From Setomelanomma holmii (taxonomy: Eukaryota > Ascomycota > Dothideomycetes > Pleosporales > Phaeosphaeriaceae): a DNA stretch of 64,000 nt. Of this stretch, positions 23,829 through 33,884 are shown piece by piece. The notes beneath the pieces were generated by a model, which worked only from the letters and a program-made list of their open reading frames with translations, was not told the DNA's origin and searched no databases. Where the stretch lies: positions 228,778-292,777 of the forward strand of contig ML978187.1 in assembly GCA_010015745.1 (NCBI GenBank). Direction: 5' to 3'. The translations under genes were made by a program, and so were the position numbers. Position 1 is the stretch's first letter, and the number at the start of each line of letters is the position of its first letter.

Positions 23829-26359
23829 ATGAACCCCGCAGGAGAAGTTATCCAGTCTAAGTTCGTGAATGCTCTGCGTACTCAAGGAAAGAGCGAATCA
23901 CAACTACCCGATGTAATAACGTGTCCTTACCCTGGTCACCATGGTCGGATATTCCAGAACATCGACCAGCTTTACGACCATATGAGGACGGAGCACGCGC
24001 GCCAGATTGAAAATCTCAAGCCGAAGCAAGCCCGGGAGTTCTTGAGAGACGAACTTCTAAAGCTGAGGTGAGGGAGACGCACGATCCGACGTCTGACCAT
24101 CTGGACCAATCTAACTTATTCGCAGGAAACCGGACTCCATGGACATGGCCAGTGGTGGTTCGACGCCTGACATCACGAGTCTCTCACTTGAGACCGAAAA
24201 GGAAAAAGGACGCCTTTCTCCCCCATCTTCTGGAAGGAAACGGCCGGCTGAGTCAGAGGGACATGGACGAAGAGGGAAGGCCCTGTCTCATGTGGATCTT
24301 GTTGATTCGGACTACAACCGGAATGTACGAAAATCGGAGACGGGCAAATTGTTTGATCCCAGTGCGGCCGTTCCGACCGGGACATCGTCACCCCAACGGT
24401 CAGCCACGAGTGATTGGCCACGAGATGCTACCAAGAGTCAATTCCAAACAACCCAGCCACAGTCGCCTTCTCGTCCTTCGCCTCATAGGTCAGCTCCTAA
24501 GGCACATCATCCTCAACGTCAACCGGGCCTGCTTGAATTGGACAGATATGACCTTCGCTATCCAGGTTTGCTGCTACAGCCGGACAGTCGGCCCATATCA
24601 CAGGAGCAACTAGCTTCTGAGGTTAAGAGTATATATGCTGGATTGACCATGGTGGAAACGAAGTGCATTCATGTCGATCGCGCCCAAGCAGCTGCCGCAC
24701 AAGACAACTCTGATCCCAATCATAAACTTGCGTCTGATCATTGGCAAGCCTTGATAGCCCTTCACCGGACGCTTTTACATGAGCACCACGATTTCTTCCT
24801 TGCAAGTCAGCATCCGTCGGCGAGTCCTGCTCTTCGTCGGCTGGCTGCTAAGTATTCAATGCCTGCGCGCATGTGGAAACATGGAATTCATTCGTTCTTG
24901 GAATTACTTCGACGTCGTCTGCCGGACAGCATCGATTACATGCTAGCCTTCATCTACTTGGCTTATCAGATGATGGCTTTGCTTTATGAGACTGTTCCGG
25001 CTTTCGAAGATACTTGGATTGAGTGCCTGGGGGACCTGGGCCGCTACCGGATGGCCATTGAAGATGAAGACATCCGAGATCGTGAGACTTGGGCTGGAGT
25101 TGCTAGGTCCTGGTGTAAGCCATATTTTCTTTCATCGCACAACGCATTGAGACTGACCATTTACTCTATTTATAGATACCAAGGCTGCAGACAAGAACCC
25201 CACAGTAGGCCGCTTGTATCACCATTTGGCGATACTCGCACGACCCAATGCCCTTCAGCAGCTATACTATTACTCGAGGTCGTTGACTTGCGTTAAGCCA
25301 TTCCCTAGCGCTCGCGAGAGCATCCTGACCTTGCTGGATCCAATTCTCGGTCGTGCTGTGGCCACATACTCCCACGCTCTTCCCATTGACACCAATTACA
25401 TCAAGGCACATGCTCTGCTCTTCGAACACCTCTCAATGGACGACTTCGATCAAGCCATGGACGAGTTTATTAAGAATCTAGATAACCACATTGGTCGTGT
25501 CACCGCAAAGTGGAAGGAGCAGGGCGTTTACATCGCGGTCACCAACGTTTCCGGTTGGTTCGACTATGGCACCGACGACAATGCGCTACGCCAGGTTTTC
25601 CTTACCCAACTCTACGAAAAAGCCAAGAACAGTCCTCCATCAGAGGAGCAATTGCGCACTGCCTCGCCAGCTGATCAGCAAGACCCTACTCCGCCCAGTG
25701 TGCCCGAAAACGAACTGCTATCCTTGGTCAACGATCTCCCTTCGCAACCTCATTTCGCTCATGCCAAACTACTCACCAACGATACCTTTGCGCTCGTTCT
25801 TCGACGCATTGGCGACAAGAACGTGCTTCCTCACGTCCACATCATGCTGTCCTTTTTAACTACTTTCGCCGCAAGCCCATACGTTTCTCACCTTCTGTCC
25901 GACACTCCTTGGGCCGAACTCATTGCTTTCCTCAATACGTTGGTAAAAACCGAAAACCAGATTCAAAACCAAAGCCAAGCCCAAAACGTCACCACCCCCC
26001 AAAACATAAATACGTTGTTTTCTACCCCAGTTTTCCCCAACGATGGCGAGAGGAGTGATGAGTTACCGTTACCCGAGGATTATCTTGTCCGAGGCTTGAT
26101 TTGGGCGCACGATTACTTCCCCAAGAAGTGGTTCGAACGAGAGCATGATGAGGAGGAAAGGTACCTCGAACTGGCCAGCACTGTCAAAAGTCGCATGGAG
26201 CGAGTTTTAAGGCTCGGTCATAAGCTGTCATCAGTAAGTGCCACCCGAAGTTCTACATGTGTTAAGGCTAATGGTTGCTCGCAGTACAATCGCTGGATCT
26301 CATACGACAGCGAGTCTCAAAATTTCTCTGTCGTGGCGCATACGTCTGGCACCGCGTGA
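23829..26359 (+). CDS. EST1-type (telomerase activator / SMG7-EBS1-like) protein
   Basis: Four exons (23829-24067, 24126-25114, 25176-26233, 26285-26359) with introns of 58, 61 and 51 nt, all with canonical sites, give 786 residues. After a disordered Ser/Pro-rich stretch the 14-3-3-like TPR part begins around ALIALHRTLLHEHHDFFLAS and reads RMWKHGIHSFLELLRRRLP and MLAFIYLAYQMMALLYETV. The EST1 DNA/RNA-binding domain starts across intron 2 with YTKAADKNPTVGRLYHHLAI and ARPNALQQLYYYSRSL. A late VRGLIWAHDYFPKKWFE block and the final YNRWISYDSESQNFSVV are also typical. Family knowledge: EST1/SMG5-7 proteins act in telomere maintenance and nonsense-mediated decay; filamentous fungi usually have such a long, poorly studied member. 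Which role applies here cannot be told. It lies tail to tail with KU70. Confidence 0.85.
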
Positions 26360-27500
26360 CGGTGGCCGCTCACTTCGCCTTGGGGTTCTTCCCGGTCTGA
26401 ATTTTGGCGTTGTGGGCGGGCTCAGGTTCTATACGTGATTTCATACGTTGTCTACTCCGGATGTATTTCAGCTTCTTTCGTAAGCTTGAGAGGCTCGGGG
26501 AAGTCAGAATCTTGCTTGCAAGGTAAGTTGGTGAGCCAGTGTGACTCGCAGAGACACACAACTAGGACTCAGCCAACTGAAGAGTATCTTATGGAAGGCC
26601 TCTGGCCATTCCAGTTGTCGTGTCGCGTTGGGGCGGCACGAATGAGGGTAAGGGAAAATTGCGACGTGGAGGGCACCTCCTGTGAATTTACTTATATACG
26701 TTTCCATTTTCTGATTTCAACCACGTTTACCCGCAGAACTCCGTTGTCATATCATACGTTACGACATAGTACACAATATACGTTCGTTTCTATATCGAGT
26801 CTTGGAGAGATTACTGTCACCAATCACACCTCGGTCGTTCTGCTCGTTCACTTCATATCGCGAGCCATCAAGAGCTGGTAATAACGAAGAGATGGCTTAA
26901 ATCTGGATCGCGTTCGAAAGATGCTGACATTGTAGAGGGAGAATCCCAGATCACCTTGACTCGAGTGCACTTGGTAAGTTATCAAACCACCTCTATAATG
27001 CCATGTAGTCGGGGCGGTGGAAATTTGGACCTGGGTACTCATCGCGACACAGAAGTATTATGCGTCCATCGGCCAGCACCACGTGCGGAGTCTCCATTCC
27101 ATACGTGAAAAAGCATATATCTGTCTGTCTCTGAGGTTCTCATCGTGGTCCAATCACTGGCAGGCATACCGTGAAGGTTGTTGTGCTGGGGTAGATTAGT
27201 GGTCCATGTACGAACTGAATGTGAGACATACACTGACTTCGTACCTCCACCTCTGCAGACCAAGACTGCAGAGCGAGGGCTGTCGTCAGATTCGTCGGGC
27301 ATACACCAAGTCGCAACTTCTAACAATTTTTACTATGCCTCTTGAAATCCTCTTGAAAAGAGTATCTTGGGAACATGTATGGCATACGCTACGGCGAGAC
27401 TGGTGGCGAGCAGAAGAAAGTGGACCGGGACTTAGACTGCTCAGAAGTTACGGAGGAATCTTAATTCACTATAGCATCGCCACCATTTCACGCCTAGAAG
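26360..27500. other. intergenic, no gene recognised
   Basis: Between the EST1-like stop and the candidate at 27501. The antisense frame at 27039-27326 (Trp/His/Ser-rich) has no start context, partner exon or recognisable motif and is not called. Confidence 0.4.
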
Positions 27501-27803
27501 TCATGCCGACGTGATGGTGACAGTGTCCTCCCAAGATCTTGACTGCATATCTAATTCATCAGGTCTGTGGGAACGTGCTGCAAGAATGAAGCTACAGGAT
27601 ATATCTGACTTTTTAACAATACACTCGATATGAACACCTATACCTGATTCCAGCGCGTACCGGACTATGACATCAGCGCCTTGCGCTTTGCCCTGTATCA
27701 CCCCTCGGCTTCCACCTCGTCCGTCCTCACACTGAGCCGTAGCCGCCTCAATGGTCTCAAATGCAATATTGGACCAGCAATCAATTGCCAGAGTTCGGTC
27801 CAT
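27501..27803 (-). CDS. possible small secreted protein exon or relic
   Basis: A 100-codon frame beginning MDRTLAIDCWSNIAFETIEA and continuing ATAQCEDGRGG, GVIQGKAQGADVIVRYALES has balanced, protein-like composition with two cysteines. Within it GTATAGG at about 27643 and TTGCAG at about 27580 could act as an in-frame intron. Upstream at 27915 a separate ATG starts MVHSLLQVLSLSPVLASK, which looks like a signal peptide, but no intron of normal size joins it in frame. Taken together this may be a broken secreted-protein gene downstream of KU70. No family is recognised. Confidence 0.28.
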   Translation of the reverse strand: MDRTLAIDCWSNIAFETIEAATAQCEDGRGGSRGVIQGKAQGADVIVRYALESGIGVHIECIVKKSDISCSFILAARSHRPDELDMQSRSWEDTVTITSA

Positions 27804-28029
27804 ACCACATGGACTCTAGTGTCGGATATATGTATCATGACATGCTACGGGTCCAAGTCTCCTTAGATGCCAGAACCGGTGACAAGGAGAGAACTTGGAG
27901 CAGAGAGTGGACCATTCTGTGAATGAAGAAAGACAAAGTGAGCTATTTGACAGCTGATCCATTTGATGCCAAGGGGCCACATCGGTATGAACGTGACTCT
28001 GCACCCGTGTATCAGAACTCTGTTGAGAT

Positions 28030-30043
28030 CTATGTAGCCTTGCTCTCAAGGTAGTCCTGCACTCTTTCGACAAGGTCTGCCTTTTTCCCACTCGTGGCCT
28101 GACTCCGCTGCTGCAGGAAGCTTTTCAGCACGACAACAGTCTGCTTACTGAGTTGGCCCTTTCCGTAGATAGTCGCCATTTGCTCGTCTGTCATGTCATC
28201 ATCGCCATTCTCTTCCTTGACCTTAGGCTCCTTCTTGACGCGTTTTGGCGCGGGTGCGTCCTCAGGATCAACCGAGGCATGTTTACCGGTGGCCCTCCCC
28301 CTGTGTGACAATGTAGACTTGGCGACTTGATCGAATGCAACTGCAAATTCTTTGCCATAATTCGCGATATACTCGCCACATCGCTTGTCGATCTGTTTGA
28401 ACCGTGGGACGGTCTTGTCGTCTGGCTGATCGGGCAGTTCCTCCTCGAGGGCCATTGCTTGAAGGATGCGATAGAACCACTGTAGATCTGGATTCGGGTA
28501 CTTGACTGGATCGTAGACACCTTTTGGTAGCTGCAATTGCTCGATAATGATGCGCATCTTGTCGGTCAGCTCGTCCGTGGTTTTCAGCACATCCCCTGCT
28601 TGTTCAGGGAATTGACGCAAGTCATCTGCAAAGGGAAGGGGAATGAGCCACATGCCAGGTGGCATGGTCTGCTCCCCGTCTTCGTTGATCTTCTCTTGTG
28701 CTGGGATAAGGGCGCACAGTGTGGGCGACGCATTACGTCTTGCGATGAACCACACCAGTGCCATCTTCTTGGACTCAAGAAGCTTTTGCTGTAAGGCGGA
28801 GAATACGCGAGTTGAGCCAATGTAGTCAGCCTCCGAAGGATATATGAAGGTGGCCTTGTTGGTATTCGTCCATATGGGTAAGCAAGATATCGGCTTGAAG
28901 CCGATGATTCGGATCACGGGATCGCCAAAGGCTTGCCGGATCTTGATAATCTCGTCTGGTGTGAAAGTGATGGCATCGCCACCGAATTTGTACGCTTTTC
29001 GCAACTCTAGTTTCTCGACTACTCGCGCAGTATCGTCGGCCATGTGCGATGTTGACGAGCTGACAATCTGGGGCTTCTCGCCGCCGACCCAAACGTAGCA
29101 GGACTTGACATGTTCTTGACGCTTGATCAAAATGTAGCCCTTCACGCCTATCTTCAAGTCCGGACCAAGCTCAAGTGGCAGTGTGAATAAGGCGCGTCGA
29201 GGGGTGGCTTTCGAGTTGATCGACGAAAGCAGCTGCTTCAATAACGTTATGCCCTCGCCACTTTTCGCGATTTTCGTTGTGGAAGGAACAGCAACCGGCG
29301 CATCTGGGTCGGATGGTGAAGTAGGGTAGACCAGATCATCATAGAAGCGCGACCGATCAAAGCTGTGGTCGGGCTGTGTAATAGGAAAGAGATCGATAGT
29401 GCAGCCCAAGTCGTACAGGTCGCGCGCTCGTGTGACTGCTGTGTCCTTGTCGGCCTTGACCCGTACTGGGTAGTCGTTGTCTGTAACAAGAAACAGACGT
29501 CTTGATGAGAAGTTCGGCGCCTTTGTCGTGAAGATCTGATTCGCGCAGAAGAGGACGGTAGCGATGCTGGCACCGTCTTTTGCCGGCTTGAGGATCTGCT
29601 CGGCCTCTTCCTCGTTCTCTACAAGACCCCTCAGTCGCTTTACGTCTTGCGCCGATGGGACATCGAGATCTGCCAGCAGATAGCAATGCTGAAACATGGA
29701 GTCGCCGTCCTTGAGGTCAGTTTGCTCTGTGCCAAAGAGGAGAATGCCCATCATGTCATTAGGATTCGAGATGATGCGTTGCTGCATCAGCTGATAGGCG
29801 CATTTGAGAGCAGCCGAAGTGGCAGAGTCGCGCTCTGCCTTCTTGTCCTCTGACTTTGGGGGACGCTCGAGCATAGTCGGACTGACATCAATTGCGAACA
29901 GAACTGCATCCTTCATTGTCTTGTATGCCTGTAAAGTGTGAGCCAAGAGGCGCTACTTGCGAGGCCATGGTGTTTACAGAATCGTCAATCTCCTCCTCCT
30001 CTTCCTCATCTTCGCCAGGTCGGTTATCCTGTGCATCAGCCAT
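28030..30043 (-). CDS. ku70: Ku70, DNA end-binding subunit of non-homologous end joining
   Basis: Two exons (30043-29978 and 29928-28030; 49 nt intron with GTAAAC donor and TTTACAG acceptor) give 654 residues. The short first exon encodes MADAQDNRPGEDEEEEE and an acidic tail, as in other fungal Ku70 proteins. The von Willebrand A-like domain starts KDAVLFAIDVSPTML and includes MMGILLFGTEQTD and RRLFLVTDNDYP. The Ku core beta-barrel holds ILIKRQEHVKSCYVW and YIGSTRVFSALQQKLLESKK, and the arm and bridge region includes MWLIPLPFADDLRQFP. A nuclear localisation-like run (APKRVKKEPK) precedes a C-terminal SAP domain (LSKQTVVVLKSFLQQR, KKADLVERVQDYL). Ku70 pairs with Ku80 to bind double-strand breaks and telomere ends (family knowledge). 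All domains are present and intact. Confidence 0.97.
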
Positions 30044-30517
30044 AACGACCAACTACGTTTTCTTGATGCACTTCACTTTCGGTGCTTAGTGGAAGGATAA
30101 TGCAGTGTTGGAAGCGCGTTTGTCGCTTTGTGTCTAAATTGGCTTGCGCGTCGTGATTGGTATGAAGAGTTGCCTTTCTAAGAAAGAGCAATTGGAAATG
30201 TAGACCGAGTGCAATGGGTTGAGCACGGAGCTTAGTGATATTGGTAGCAAGCTCTGGCGCGTCTGGGATGTCGCAAGGCAGCAACGCGCCTGCCTCCAAC
30301 GCGACAACACGTGCCGTTCCTGATCACTTTAAGCGTCCGCTCGGCTATTCTAGAAGGCTGGGCCCCTGCGATCACCAAGCCCGATCGTCATGCATAGCAA
30401 CAGAGTAGCCGTCATTGGTCGAGGCGTTCGTTCCGCTTCTACTCCAAAGTAATTCACCTGACCTTTCTAGCACTTGTAATCACCGTCTGACATCCTCGAG
30501 TTCCGCAATATTCTAGG
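30044..30517. promoter_or_regulatory. shared divergent promoter of ku70 and the ferrochelatase gene
   Basis: 474 bases between two start codons on opposite strands. It contains five ATTGG pentamers (reverse CCAAT) at roughly 30139, 30156, 30190, 30240 and 30414, more than expected by chance, which suggests control by the CCAAT-binding (HAP/NF-Y) complex. HAP control of haem genes is known in fungi; here it is inference. Confidence 0.5.
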
Positions 30518-31846
30518 ATGGCATTGCGCGCACCATTAACGCGCGCTACGAAGCGTGCCACTTCCATCGCATCGTCCACACCTTTTCTTCCAGCTTGTGC
30601 AGTTCAATGGCGCAGAGGCAACGCGACAGTCGCCCCAGTTACACAAAATGCTGCCGGATCGAAGGGACCAACAGCCATGGTGTTTATGAACATGGGAGGT
30701 CCATCAACTACTGATGAGGTCCATGGCTTTCTGTCCATGCTATTCGTATGTAGAACGAGTACCCTCATTTCAGCGTCAAGCTAAGAGATACAGGCTGACA
30801 AAGATCTTATCCCGCTTGGTCCATTACAAAACTATATCGGTCCTTACATCGCACGAAGACGGACTCCCAAGATTCAGAAGCAGTATGCGGAAATTGGTGG
30901 CGGGTCACCCATCCGCAAATGGTCGGAATACCAAGCGGCCGAGATGTGCAAAATTCTCGATAAAACCTCGCCAGAAACCGCACCGCACAAGCCATACGTT
31001 GCCTTCCGATACGCGAACCCGCTGACCGAAGACACTTACAAGCAATTGATTGCTGACGGCTTTGGAGGCGGCAAAGGCGGCCGCGCTGTAGCGTTCACAC
31101 AATACCCACAATACTCGTGCTCGACAACCGGCTCGTCACTCAACGAGCTCTGGAAATGGCGCCAAAGGCTCGAAGGCAAACAGGCCACGGACGGTGAAGT
31201 CGACGCAGAAGGAGCTATCAAATGGAGTGTCATTGATCGTTGGCCTGCACACCCTGGGCTTGTCGAGGCCTTTGCGCAACTCATTGAGAAAAAGCTTCTA
31301 GAGTACCCTCCCGAGCGAAGAGACAACGTCGTTCTTCTGTTCTCCGCCCACTCTCTCCCCATGACGGTCGTAAATCGCGGCGATCCCTATCCGTCCGAAG
31401 TCGCCGCAACCGTACATGCAGTAATGGCCCGTCTAGGACACAACCTCAAGTACCGCCTGGTTTGGCAATCACAAGTAGGACCGCAGCCATGGCTTGGTGC
31501 GCAGACCTCGGACACCGTCAAGGAGTACATGAAGAAGGGTCAGACGGATATGCTCCTGATTCCCATTGCTTTCACATCCGATCACATTGAGACGCTGTAC
31601 GAACTCGACAAGGAAGTTATTGGCGAGGATGCCGAAGGTCATGAGGGCGTCAAGCGTGTCGACAGTCTCAACGATCATCCCGTCTTCATCAAGGCGCTTG
31701 CTGACATTGCCAAGGCGCATCTGGCTAGTGGGCGGGCAGTCAGCAAGCAGATGACGCTGAGGTGTCCCAAGTGCACGAGTGAGAGGTGTGCGGCGTCGAA
31801 AGACTTCTTCGCTGGGCAGCAGAAGCACCTTGACGCCTTGGCCTAA
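30518..31846 (+). CDS. hem15: ferrochelatase, mitochondrial
   Basis: Exons 30518-30745 and 30794-31846 (48 nt intron, GTATGT donor, ATACAG acceptor) give 426 residues. It inserts Fe2+ into protoporphyrin IX, the last step of haem synthesis, on the matrix side of the inner mitochondrial membrane. The N-terminal 50 residues are Arg/Ser/Ala-rich without acidic residues, a mitochondrial presequence. Hallmarks: AMVFMNMGGPSTTDEV, IGGGSPIRKWSEYQA, AFTQYPQYSCSTTGSSLNEL, LFSAHSLPMTVVNRGDPYP with the catalytic-type SAHSLP, and TSDHIETLYELDKEV. The C-terminus LRCPKCTSERCAASKDFF has the CX2CX4C spacing of [2Fe-2S] ferrochelatases, and the fourth ligand is the Cys in YSCSTTG. So it looks like an iron-sulfur type enzyme, as in animals and fission yeast and unlike budding yeast. 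Confidence 0.97.
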
Positions 31847-32048
31847 TTGTATAATCTAGTCGCAATCATGAAAAATCAGCGCTGGTGTTCACAGCAAAAT
31901 GTACTATAGCAGGCATATGATGAATACGATCAAGTTTCAAGATTTGAACACAAGAAGACGCTCCCTCATGCGAATAGAAGCATAGATCCGTAGTATTACA
32001 CTCTTACCCCAGCACCTGTCATCTCTCTTCATCCACACCACGCCTAGC

Positions 32049-33560
32049 CTATGCTGTCCTGGCGACTGGTGCCTTCTGCTCGCCCATGTCGTGCTCGTTA
32101 TAGTAGAAATTCTCCTCGGGAATCCTGCCTCTCAGGAACTCAGGCTCGCTGCCGCGGACGTAGATGTCCTCGTACAGCACCTTGCCCGTGGCCTCTGGTG
32201 CAGGCATTTGCTCAGCTTCGGCGACCTCAGCATCGACATCAGAGCGAGCCTGCTTGTCGATCGACTTGAGCTCCTCCTCCGAAGTGACGCCCCAGTCAAG
32301 AAGCTTCTGCTTGAGACCGGCGATGGGGTCGTTTGTGCTGCGCATACGTTGGATCTCCTCGCGGGTCTAGAGTAGAATATTAGCATCTTGTTGACAGACA
32401 CAGTGCAGACAAGAAAAGCGTACTCGGTAAGTTGTTCCTGGATCGGACATGGAGTGACCTCCGTATCGGTAGGTAACGTATTCGTAAACCAGAGGACCCT
32501 TGCCGGCAGCTGCGTACTCCTTGCCGTACTTGACGGCAGCCTTGACAGCGAGGACGTCCATGCCATTGATCTTCAGACCGGGGATGTATTGGCCACGCTT
32601 GTAGTAATCGGTGATGGCAGACGAACGGTTCGCAGCAGTTCCCATGCCATACTTGTTGTCTGTCCAGATTAGCAGATTATTTTGCATCACGTTGAGGTCT
32701 ACGCACTCTCGCAGCCAAAGATGATGGGCAGGTTCCAGAGCTTGGCCATGTTGTAAGCCTCGAAGACCTGACCCTGGTTGGAAGCACCGTCTCCGTACAG
32801 CGCGAGGGTGACGTTGTTCTTGTTCTGGTACTGGCATGCGAACGCGATTCCAGCTCCGACAGGGACCTGAGCACCGACGATACCGTTTCCACCGTAGAAG
32901 CCAGGCGCGAACATGTGCATCGAACCACCCTTGCCGTAAGCAATACCCTGTCTCCTGCCGAGAAGTTCACCAATGATGGACTTGACGGATCCTCCGCGCA
33001 TCAGGGCAAAGCCGTGGCAGCGGTAGGCGGTGATAAGATGGTCGGAACGTTCGATAGCGTGCTCGATGCCGACGGCGACAGCTTCCTGTCCGGTCGACAA
33101 GTGGCAGAAACCGCGGATCTTCTTCTCCTTGTAGAGCCTGTCGGCGGCCATCTCCATGCGTCTGGTTGCGTGTTAGAAGCGAGGCTCTCGGCTCTCGTGT
33201 GAACGCGCATGACCATACCGTACGGCGACCATGTCGTAGTACATCTGCTTGAGCTCCTTCTTGGTGACATCGAGCGTGTATGGCGGCGGGTCGAGCTCGT
33301 ATGTCTCGAAAGCCTCGTCGGAGAGGCGGATCTCGAAGGGCTTGTCATCCTCCTACAGACTGTCAGGCACTCCTCTCTTATATCCACCACGCCAATTGGC
33401 GCGTAAGAGCTTCTCTCACCTGCGGCACGTTCTCCGGGTCGGTATGCGACGACGCTGCATCCGTGGTGACGGACCTGAAGGACGGGCGGGTCGCGATAGG
33501 AGCAGCGACACTGCGTCGGAAGGGCGACGCAATGCTCCTCCTAATTGTCCGTGACAGCAT
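32049..33560 (-). CDS. pda1: pyruvate dehydrogenase E1 component subunit alpha
   Basis: Five exons (33560-33420, 33352-33219, 33161-32707, 32659-32424, 32366-32049) with introns of 67, 57, 47 and 57 nt give 427 residues. It is the thiamine-diphosphate subunit of the mitochondrial pyruvate dehydrogenase complex, pairing with E1 beta. The N-terminus MLSRTIRRSIASPFRRSV is a presequence. The TPP motif runs from ALYGDGASNQGQVFEAYNMA to GCENNKYGMG, and its last part is rebuilt only by splicing. Other hallmarks are CHLSTGQEAVAVGIEHAI, AYRCHGFALMRG and KGGSMHMFAPGFYGGNGIV. The regulatory loop YRYGGHSMSDPGTTYRTREE contains the serine site phosphorylated by PDH kinase in relatives and also spans an intron. 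It converges with hem15, 202 bp apart. Confidence 0.97.
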
Positions 33561-33884
33561 GGTGATGGTAGGGCTGAGACAGAGGTGTGGTGGAGGACGG
33601 GAGTGAAGTTGTTGGCTCAGCAGAAAACAGCTCCGCGCCAGCTCCTCTCGGGGATCCGCAGCACTCAAGCATTGACCAGTTGAATCTCAGAGCCTCAACA
33701 ATCTGCCCAACAATCTACACCACGTATCAACGCCACTAAAGTCGCGGGTAGGACAGGTCAAATGCATCACATATATATTGGTGGCCATCGAGTTGGATCA
33801 TATCTTCAATTTTTCAGCATTCATGGGGTATCACGATCTACCACGATCAAGCTACGGATATGCTGAAGCACGCAGCACTGCGCA
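33561..33884. other. intergenic between pda1 and pus1
   Basis: 324 bases holding the pda1 promoter and the pus1 3' region, both leftward. Nothing else seen. Confidence 0.4.

Noticed and set aside
27039..27326. 95-codon minus-strand frame rich in Trp, His and Thr
   Set aside because: No start context, intron or family signal could be found; it may be a relic but cannot be supported.
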